NCBI GenBank assembly: GCA_037176845.1
Contig: JAYKXP010000074.1
Coordinates: 216,736-280,735, forward strand
Direction: 5' to 3'
DNA length: 64,000 bases
Origin: Paramarasmius palmivorus
Taxonomy: Eukaryota > Basidiomycota > Agaricomycetes > Agaricales > Marasmiaceae
Made by a program: the position numbers and the translations under genes. The first letter of the stretch is position 1; each line of letters opens with the position of its first letter. Positions 55,084-64,000 of this stretch are shown here, piece after piece. The notes beneath the pieces were generated by a model, which had not been told where the DNA came from, did no database searches, and was given only the letters and a program-made list of their open reading frames with translations.

Positions 55084-57180
55084 GCCCCACAGGCTGAACC
55101 CCATATCCCATGAACACTGGATGAAAATACCGACACGGGTCTACGATCCCTTCACATACTCTCTATTCATCGCTCCAACTCTTGGGAAAGATGGACACTT
55201 ATTGACTATAGCTGTACACGAGACATGATCATGCTTGTAACATTATGGGACCGGGACATTTATTAATATCGTCTGTTTATAATGAAAGAGATACTTGACT
55301 AGCTATTCGTCCTTGTATATCGTATCTTCTAAAGAACGCTTGCTGCGGTCGGAATGCGGGATAGCGTAAATTCAAGAGCTGTAGACACTGCACTGGCGTG
55401 TAGCGGCTCTACTTGAAATGGAAGCTTCAGTTCTAGTCATCGCCGCGGATGAGAGCGAACATGAGCTCTCTATGGCATTCACAACGTTTGTGAGTACATC
55501 ATGGTGCAACCAGCAAGCCTGGGTACAAATGAAAAAAAGGCCTGATCCTTCAACCTTCACCACAGCGAGATCCGCAACGAATGCAGGTGAAGTTCTATAG
55601 ATGAAGTCATGCAATACGCAGACTCCTACTTGCGAAGTCAGAATGTCATAGACTGCCCACTCAAATGTGTCTTGAATACTCACATCTGTCCCAACTAGGC
55701 TTTTCCGACCAACACAAATAGTATTTCAATGCTGGATCACCTACAGAGCCCGGAGGCACTGAGCACTGGAGAGGTTTGAACCAGGTGGTAACAAAATCGG
55801 TAGCAGGGCTGTAGCAAGTAATGAGAGAAGCAGCAGGCACGGATCTTGGTATTCGGCGACATAGTAATACGAGTCTCCAGCTTGACTGCGGCCGATGTAG
55901 AGAGGTATTAAGAAGACCTTCTGGAGTTAAGATATCCAGGTGAGTTGCAGTGTTGAACATCGGTCATTGAAATGACAGTGTACATGGGAAGTCGGAGAAA
56001 AGACTGACAGATTAGAACGAAGGATCTGTTGGGTCCGTAGTCTCTCGTAGGAGTCCGTATGTTTCGATAGCTGGTCGCACCTTCGTTTCCTGTCCCATAT
56101 TCATTCATTCATTCCCTCCTCAAAGTGGCTCTAAGCCAAATACTGGAAGCCGAATTGCCAATAGCAAGCAGTGGTTTAGGATTTCGCTCGGAGTGATGGT
56201 GGGAGAAAAGAAGAATCCGAGTTGTTCGCTCACGACGCGTCGGTTTCAAGTTTCACACCATCATCATTCACTTTCGTCGGCCTGTACAATGGTATGAACC
56301 AAGATCAATGCAAGGAAATTCTATCACTAGATCCACTCTCGGAGATTAACATTCCCCGAAGCGGTCTGTGTGGATGGATCATGACTTCAAGGTGTGCTTG
56401 ATGTGTGCTTTCCCACTTCTTTCCCTTAAACCTAATGGTTTTCTATTCCTAAAAGTTGAAACTACAGTTTTACGTTGTTCAAGCCGGCCTGCCCGAATTG
56501 CGTTTTGTCGTCTCTGAAGAAACGCATGCAACGAAGCTGCGGCCAAGACATATGGCAGACGCGCCCAAATTCTCGAATCCCACCGCTTTCACCCGGTTCA
56601 GTGCGATAGCTTATGGTTTTGAATTCCCGAGCCATTCGGGTTGTAACAAGTTGTAACTGTTGTTGCCTAGCGAGCAAGGAAGGAGTCATTGGGGCACGCT
56701 GGACCGAAACTGGGCGCACTAAACGCGTGACGCAACGTCGAACTAGCGATGGGTACCATACCCTGCACGTATATGTATCGGTACGTCTGCGGCACCTTTG
56801 TTCACAGGAATTATTAGACTTAGAATCATCATCACCAGACTTTCTCTTCCTACATAAAGCCTTGTTCATCAGGGCAATGGAGTACATGAGTGGATCCACC
56901 TTCCTAGGATTGCATATGCTTCCGGCGCGATGGATGACTCGACCAGCTGCGGAGATGCATCGGAATTAGCCTCCAAACAGCTTTCATCCTCTTCGTTTGA
57001 CGGCCAGCGTTGCTTCTTGTCGACTTCTTTGCACCCGTGCGACTGATTGCTGAACCTTTAGGTTTAGCTCTTCTAGGGTAGCTTGCGAGTTGGTCAGATC
57101 GACAATAGTCGTAAACAATTATGTAATATTCACACGTCTTGCCAGACAACCACCACCAACCACCATCTCGTTGCTAGCCA
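55084..57180. other. Long stretch without a confident gene
   Basis: Some minus-strand text between 55600 and 55960 is protein-like in more than one frame (for example CYSPATDFVTTWFKPLQC, or LYIGRSQAGDSYYYVAEYQD), so a small gene could be hidden, but exon joins could not be made. Nothing was recognised at 56000-57080. Confidence 0.4.
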
Positions 57181-60100
57181 ATGCTTTTTACTGTCTCCAA
57201 TATCCCTGCCAGACTGCGGTTCGACTTCTCCCTCGCTCGATCTGGAATATCACCTTTGTTCTTGGGCCATTCCCGCACACGAAGTGTTCGTTTTACGGTA
57301 ACTGCTGGCGAGGGCGGTATCGGTATAAGTACGCCGATTGACTTCGAAGTCGGCCCCCTCCCAATTTCTGGTTGTGATGCTGTAATGGGTGCGGATTTTT
57401 ACGATGCTTGTGTGAGACTGGGGAGAGAGAACATTGCAGATGAGCTGTACGGTACTCGAGGTATGTAGTGTACGAGTCTGATTTTTTCAGTTGGATTAAT
57501 AAGCCTTTGCCCAGGAACCCATTGGAGTGCTGGGCAAGCTATCGACTCTGGGTGTTTCCCTCATTTTGGTACGGCGTCGTCTTACTATGTATTGGTTATT
57601 TTGACTGACAGTTCTTTGTAGGTCCTTCAGGATCCGATCATTCCATTACTCCTGCTCTTTCCGGCTCGTCGACTACGTCTTTGCCAGTGCAGCCAGTTAG
57701 CCCTGCCGCTGCCGCTGCCACGTCTCTATTATGTAATAATCCCAATCATGTTGATGTGGTGCAGAATCGAGTGGTCTTCGAGCATACTGGTTCTGCGGGT
57801 TCTGAAAGCGCATGCGACGAGCGAAGTGCTCGCCCTCGAGCGAGGGTAGATAGTAAGCGAAATGCTTGCCCTCGAGCGAGGGTAGATAGTGAGCGAAATG
57901 CTTGCCCGCAAGTGGGGGTAGATAGTGAACAGAACATTGGCCCTCAAGTGAGGGTACACGGTGGACAAAATGCTAGTTCTGCGTCTTCGAAGGTAGTTGA
58001 GGACAAGCAAACAAGTGACATCGATATTGCTGCTGGAGGCGGTGCTGAGCAACCGAGTATGTCTTGTGGTCCAGCGCTAATATCTAATGCGTCTGGCGTT
58101 GCTGGAGTTTCTGGATCAAGTAACCATAACTCTGGTCCGGATCCTTTTGTATGTTTGTCATTGAGAGATAAAACAAAGGCTACACATTATAATGTTGCAG
58201 TAATGGTCATAGATGACGTGCGGTTAATGTGTAGATTTCACCAGGGTATGATTCGGCGGCATCCTGTAGAGCGCAAAGACAAAGCTGCTGAAGTATTGCG
58301 TTCTGAGTTTGCTTGCCATGAGTGTACTGAGGCATGCTTGGTCAAACAATCTGAAGCTATGAGGGCTGAGATTACTGAATTTTCTGTTCTTGATGAGAAT
58401 CAGTATGAGTTTTCATGTTCGGTTTTGAAATTGCCTAAGCGTTATCGTCTTGCAAAGCGCAAGGCTTCAGATGGTATTAGTGGTCATACGTCTAAGAAGA
58501 TGAGAACAGTAATCTCTGAGGCTGCCAGGCAAAACTTAAGGCAAAAATCAAACAGTGAGGATTCAGTTGCTAATGATTTTCCCATACTTGTGTCTCAGAA
58601 GGATAAGGATGATATTATTAGGGAATTCCGGACACATACAAGTAATGCAGCTTTGAAGCGCCATGAATGCTCATTCTGTGGAATGCATGAAATAGGAGCT
58701 TCTGTAACATTTCGAGCTGTTGATGAGTTAGATATTACTCTTTTAGAGGATGCTGTGTCAGAGCTGCACAAAATTACCCACCAGCCATTAATTAAGGCTT
58801 TTAAAGAGTCATCTCTTGTGAGTGGATGTTATGTTTTATGCCATCTTTGTAATGCTGCAGTTGCAAGGAATGCATTCAAAGAACTTCCTCTTCGCAGCTA
58901 TGCAAATGGATTGTGGTTAGGTGACATTCCACCTGCTTTACAGGGTTTGACATTTCTAGAGCAAAGATGCATTGCTCGAGTCCGGGCTACCCGATGTATG
59001 GTTAAAATGCAGGTCAGAGAAAGCTTCTACTATCTTGGTCGGGGAAATGTTTGTGTTCTTCCACAAGATACTGCCTCTTTTGCAGCTCAGGTGCCTGCTC
59101 CTATTTCAAGTATACGAGAAGAGGTTTGTGTCATTCTAGTTGGATCTCTAGATACCCCTGTTACAGAGGATATGCTGTGTAATTCACCACTGCTAGTAAG
59201 AAAGGCTGCAGTGCGGACAGCATTATATTGGTTAATGGAAAACAATCCATTGTATGCAGACTTAAATCCTGCTACTGTAGAGTTAAACTTAGAGAATTAC
59301 CCTGATTACCAATGTCCTATTGCTATATCTGAATGTCTGCGGACAAATTCCTCAGATTATCAAGGTTCCTCATATGCTTCTGCTTCTCAGAGAGATGATG
59401 TTACTCATAGAACAGATGGTGAAGATGATAGTGAAATGGAGTTTACCTCATCTGCCTTAATTGATTTAGATGATTTTGATAAAACTCGGCATAACCGTAT
59501 AATGGAGGCTGTTAGAGAGCTAAAAGAGAGTAATGGATGCTTTATTAAATTTCCTTCTGGCTCTACTCCTATCTCTACATTCCACAATCCTAAGGTATTT
59601 GGCTGGCTTTGGCCAGTTTTGTTTCCCTATGGTGTTGGTATGCCTGATTTGAATTTTAGTAAAGCAAGTGAATCAATTCCATTTCGAGAAATTGATGCTA
59701 GTACACATGTCCAGCATCTTCTTAGACTGTCTGATTGCAGATTTCAGAGGCATCTTACATTTATGTTTGTGATGGCAAATATAATGCAGCGCAGAAAGTC
59801 TTCTTTTCAATCAAAATTAGCTGTTCACAGGTCTTGGTTTTCAAGAGTCACTCATTTAATCCGTAATATTGATGAAGAAACCATTAAAAGCTATTCTGAT
59901 AAGCTTGATAAAAATCCATATGCTAGACCAGAGACTGGCGGTGAAAAGTCAGCTGCTGAGTTAATGAAATACTTAAGTTATGTCTCTACTCATATACCTG
60001 GTTCTATAGGAGATGTTAATACTATGCGTCAGCAGATTCGCAGTAAGATTATGTGTGATGGATTACCACATTTCTTTGCAACTGTAAATCCTGCTGATTC

Positions 60101-60275
60101 ACATAACCCAATTGCACAAGTTCTTGCTGGAAGAGATATAGATTTAGATAAAATGTTTCATATATTAGAGAAGACTCATAATAAAGAGCTGCCTGTTCGT
60201 GCTAAAGTTATTGCCAATAATCCAGTGGCAAGTGCAGAGTTTTTTCATTTAATGATTACTGAGTTTTTGATGTGA
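57181..60275 (+). CDS. Helitron replicase N-terminal part with host-like 5' exons
   Basis: Exon 1 (ATG possibly 57181) encodes VRFTVTAGEGGIGISTPID and CDAVMGADFYDACVRLGR. It splices in frame to a short exon (GTHWSAGQAIDSGCFPHFG) and then to the long exon starting PSGSDHSITPALSG near 57622. This continues through a 12-residue repeat and a Ser/Gly-rich linker into the Helitron replicase N-terminal domain (FGWLWPVLFPYGVGMPDL, CRFQRHLTFMFVMANIMQRR, IRSKIMCDGLPHFFATVNPA). It ends prematurely at 60275, where the frame shifts into the next ORF (...MITEFLM / VILGAKRANK). From about 58150 onward codons are strongly A/T-ended, unlike the 5' part. Confidence 0.75.
57826..57970. repeat. 36-bp coding minisatellite
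   Basis: Four diverging units of 36 nt encode NACPRARVDSER-like 12-mers (with CPQVGVDSEQ and GPQVRVHGGQ variants). Being a multiple of three, it keeps the frame. Confidence 0.85.
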
Positions 60276-62131
60276 TTCTTGGAGCAAAGCGTGCAAACAA
60301 AATTGGAGTACTGGGAAAGGTTAAAGGTTGGTATGGGGTAATTGAATCACAAGTTCGAGGGCGATTACATTTGCATTTGCTAATATGGGTTGATGGGGCA
60401 CCATATTCACCGGTAGATATGAAAGAAAAAATGAATGCTGATCCGATTTTTAAAGAGCAGTTAAAAAAGTGGTATGATGATATTATCTCTCAAAGTTTTC
60501 CTAAAGGTACACAGCCATATGATGATTTCTTATCTGCAAATAATAAACCATCAGTATATCAAGAGCCTGTGATGAGTAGGCCATTGAATCCAGATTTACC
60601 AACTTATCATGACAGTAAAAGTCAACATTATCGCAATCTAATAGAAACCACTAATCTTGTACATGTTCATGGAGCTACTTGTTTCAAACATCTACCTAAA
60701 AATATTCAAGCATTGCGAGATGATGATAAAGATTGTAGATTTCAGTTACCTAGACCAGAAGTAGCAGAGACACATTTTGATGAAGATGGTGATTTAGTTT
60801 TACGGTGTGGGAATGGAAGCATTAATGGCCATAATCCTACTGCAACTATGTGTTTAGGGTGTAATACAGACTTAAAGCAATTGGCTACAGGACCACTTGC
60901 AATGACAATGGTCTATTATATGTGTAATTATACTGCAAAGCAGCAGCTAGATACTTCCGTGGTCTTTCCTGCATTATGTGCTTCAATAAAGGCTACACAG
61001 GAACAGCCACCTCTGGATAATGATGGTAATGTTGATGTTCAAGAGCAAAACAGGCTAATGATTGTTAAAGCAGCAAACCGATTAATTGGAAAGCGAGAGT
61101 TGTCAGCTCAGCAAACTGCTAGCTTCTTACTTGGTAGATCAAATCGCTATGTCACAGATGATTTTCAGGATTATTGGTGGTCATCTGTCTTACGAGATTT
61201 GGATCGAGAATTGTTTTTAGATAGAAATGATGAGCATAATAATTATAGTAGTTCTCAGCAAGCTTTATCTGTTTTTGATGAAGAAGAAAGTGATGAGATT
61301 CCTAAGCAACTGGATATACCTACAGATGAAGATGATAATCTTATAATTCTTTCTAGAGATACACTTAGATGTAGTGACTCTGTGTCAAGTGATATGGAAG
61401 TAGAGAGTAAAAAGTACTCTATATTATTTAATGATATATTTTATCGGCCTTCTGAACTTGAAAGTTTATGTGCATGGGAGTTGTTTCGCAATTATGTAAA
61501 GGTTAAACTACCTCGTTCTAAAACTCAAAGAAAATTGTTTTTAAGATTTACTACTGGTCATCCACAATATACTACCCATTGCTTGAAGAAAAGTGATACA
61601 GTTCAAGTTCCTGTTTTAATGGGTTATCGGATTCCTCGGAATGATTTAGAAAGTGACAGTGAAAAATATGCTCTTGTAATGTTGGCTCTATTTAAACCTT
61701 GGATGCGTAGTGATAAGTTGTCTCCCCTGAAAGATAGATTCAACTCATGGACTGAAGCATTTCAGATATTTTCTCCTCAGTTTCTTCCTCATCATCAGCA
61801 GGTAATGAAAAATATGCAGATCTTATATGCTACAAAGGATTCTAAATATAATTTTGCTGCTAAACGAGCTAAAAGGCTTGCTGAATTAAAGGGTTTTACT
61901 AGTATATCAGATCAGCTAGTTGGAGAGCAATGTCAAGATCAGTTTGATACTGCTTGGGAGCAAGCTATGTCAACTCATATTGATTCTGAGGATGTAGCAG
62001 AGTTGCTTGCTCAAGATAATCAAGCAACACGTAATGCAGTACGTATTACTTCTATTGCAAGATGTAATGGATTTTATGAGGTATTTAAGTCCAATCAGGT
62101 TGCTCTATCTAGTGATAATGTTAGTTTTTGA
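60272..62131 (+). pseudogene. Helitron replicase C-terminal part (HUH/YY nuclease), frameshifted
   Basis: It continues the replicase after a one-base frameshift. It contains the HUH signature in GRLHLHLLIW, conserved blocks HVHGATCFKHLPKN and CRFQLPRP, and the paired tyrosines of the rolling-circle nuclease in YYMCNYTAKQQ. An acidic, less conserved segment (SDEIPKQLDIPTDEDDN) precedes the C-terminal part. The catalytic residues are intact; only the frame is broken. About 619 codons, A/T-rich throughout. Confidence 0.82.
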
Positions 62132-62429
62132 AGTTGATGATGAGAAAAGATTGATATTGGAAGATAAAAAATCGTGAAATCCTAAGAGAAAGAGATAGGA
62201 GGCAGCACCAAGTACAATCTGAGCACCAGCAGCAAGAGAAAGCTAATCTGAATATCAATTTTAATGATAAAATAGAACAGGCTATATCTACTACTCTAGT
62301 AGAAGAGGCTAAAAAGGCACAAATGCTATGTCAATATATAGTATCACTTAATAAATGCCAAGGCTTTAATGGTTGGATCTCATTGCAGCCTTATCAGCAG
62401 CTTTGCCTGTCTTTAATTAAAAATATACA

Positions 62430-64000
62430 TTAAACCAAGAGCAGACTCGTGCTTTTCTTCTTCTTGCAGACAATGTTGGAAGGTCTTTGGAAGGTAGTCT
62501 GGTTGTAAAACCATTGTCACTACTGTGTACTGGCCCTGGTGGTACTGGAAAATCACAGATCTTCAAGGCATGGCGGGAATTCTATAGTATACTAGGCTAC
62601 CCTGAGAAACTTAAGTTAACAGCACCTACTGGAGTTGTTGCTAGTGATATTGGTGGAAGTACAATTCACTTTGAGGCTAGTCTGCGTATTACTCGATCTA
62701 ATATGAAAGCAAGTAATGATCTGCGAATGAAATTAGAAGAGCGCTTTGCTCGTGTACAAACCTTAGTAACAGATGAGATCTACTTTCTTTCTGCACAGGA
62801 TATGTCCCTTCTATCTGAATATCTATGCCTTAGTAAGGGTAAAAGTTCTTTATGTGGTGGAATGAACTGGGCTGTTTGTGGTGACCCTTGCCAGTTACCT
62901 CCACCCCGAGGGCGACCTTTATTTGACCATCATTTTCTTAACTGTTATAAGTCTCATAACTTAAATGATCTTCATGAACCAACACGTCAAAATGTTAAAG
63001 GTATTCAAATATGGCAACAAATAGAACATGTTGTTGTTCTAGATGAGATTATGAGGCAGCAGGGTGATGATGTACTTATTGATATTCTTTGCCATTTGAG
63101 AAAAGGCACATGTACTCCTGAACATAAATATATTCTAGATCAGTATGTACTTTCTGATCCACGTTGTAGTGAGGCTACAAAACAATTAACTGATATTAGG
63201 CGATGGATTAATGATCCAGAAAATGCCTGCCCTCTTATAACTTATACTAATCTAGCTCGGGATATGCATAATCAATACATGGCTGAAGCTTTTGCACATG
63301 CTACTGGTCAAGAAGTCCATATTTATTATTCAAAAGATTTAGTTGGTAGAGGTAAGAAGAAGAGGCAACTTAGCAATATAGCAAGAGAAGCAGCTTGGTC
63401 TGTTCCTGTAAAAAAGGCTAATAACCTGAGTGGTAAAGTTTCCTATGTTCCAGGTATGCCTGTATTCTGCACTGAAAATATTGCTACTGAATTGGGAATT
63501 TCCAATGGAAGTTTAGGTCGTTTGGTTTCTGTGGCATATGAAGTTATTGATGGTAAGCGATATGCTGTCGCTGCTGATGTTGATTTTCAAGGGTATACTA
63601 ATAGTGATCCTTCAGTACAACATCCACATCGGGTTACTTTATGTCCAGTTAATTACTCCTTTACTTATTACTTACCCCACTCAACTACTCCTTACTCAGC
63701 TACTAGATGGCAGCTTCCACTGATACCTGCTTTTGCTTTTACTGCACACAATGCTCAGGGGCGTTCACTTAATGTATGCTGTATTGATCTTGCAAGCTGT
63801 TTGTGTATTCAGAGTGCTTATGTGATGTTATCTCGGGTTCGATCTTTAAAAAGGTCTTTGTATTTTAAGACCATTTGAATTAAAGGATATAAGAAACCAT
63901 ATCTCTGAGTCACTAAGAACTGAATTAGCCAGAAATGAGTCAAAGGCTATATATACTAACGAGTATGTCTCAACAATTATCTGGTTTTACTATGATACGG
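62430..64000 (+). pseudogene. Helitron PIF1-like helicase, frameshifted and cut by window end
   Basis: It starts near LNQEQTRAFLLLADNV (frame shifted from the upstream text, which ends IKNIH-stop). The longest open part is 62487-63878. SF1B motifs in order: Walker A GPGGTGKS, DEIYFLS, CGDPCQLPP, DEIMRQQGDD and FAFTAHNAQGRSLNV near the end. At about 63855 another frameshift separates RSLKRSLYF from the continuation LRPFELKDIRNHISESLRTE, which stays open to the last base. ATP-binding residues are intact. Confidence 0.82.

Larger units (their letters stand above)
58150..64000 (+). mobile_element. Helitron (partial, extends past window)
   Basis: Rolling-circle transposon coding region: replicase N-domain, HUH/YY nuclease and PIF1-like helicase in the standard order. 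The 5' TC terminus and 3' hairpin-CTRR end were not found; the 3' side lies beyond the window. At least three frame interruptions are visible (60272, 62131-62450, about 63855), so this copy is probably non-autonomous. The left limit given is where composition changes, not a mapped terminus. Confidence 0.85.

Noticed and set aside
56462..56899. Minus-strand ORF of 145 codons
   Set aside because: Arg/Cys/Ser-rich shadow-like composition, no recognisable domain and no splice context.

Overview
The window is nuclear DNA from a filamentous fungus, almost certainly a mushroom-forming basidiomycete (Agaricomycetes). The evidence is short GT-AG introns of about 45-55 nt in nearly every gene, a basidiomycete-type macrofage-activating glycoprotein, a fungal HNH-nuclease family gene, several expanded F-box families, a KDZ-superfamily transposase and a Helitron. 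No RNA genes, CRISPR arrays or bacterial features were seen. The species cannot be named from sequence alone. Exon joins given here were worked out by eye from reading frames, splice signals and comparison of paralogs within the window.

Layout. 0.3-15.4 kb is ordinary gene space: two paralogous F-box/zinc-cluster genes (278-2664 and 12938-15358, both minus), a ubiquitin-domain gene (5373-6842) with a decayed neighbour copy (7180-7725), an F-box/WD40 gene (8137-10506), a small secreted protein (10832-11457) and a short kinase-fold gene (11702-12417). 15.9-31 kb holds a single-pass membrane protein, a short-chain dehydrogenase, a long MON2 gene, an HNH-domain gene and a surface glycoprotein. 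Between 27.3 and 29.2 kb lies a scrambled duplication stitched from the membrane-protein gene, MON2 and the end of the HNH gene. 32.4-35.2 kb and 54.0-54.5 kb carry three members of an unrecognised small gene family.

The most notable object is a mobile element of about 17 kb at 35452-52439. It has imperfect terminal inverted repeats of about 90 bp, a 10-bp direct repeat (AACGTTTTCG) at both outer edges, and inverted arrays of a roughly 108-bp subterminal repeat just inside each end. It encodes an apparently intact KDZ-type (CxC5/CxC6-like) transposase and about seven further spliced genes: two F-box-like genes and five genes of unknown or DNA-binding-like character. It sits in the upstream region of one member of the small gene family; a tandem paralog 2 kb away preserves a recognisable version of the empty site.

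The last 7 kb is a Helitron replicase/helicase unit that runs off the window end. It is markedly richer in A/T than its neighbourhood, broken by several frameshifts, and preceded by intron-bearing exons of host-like composition that splice in frame into it.
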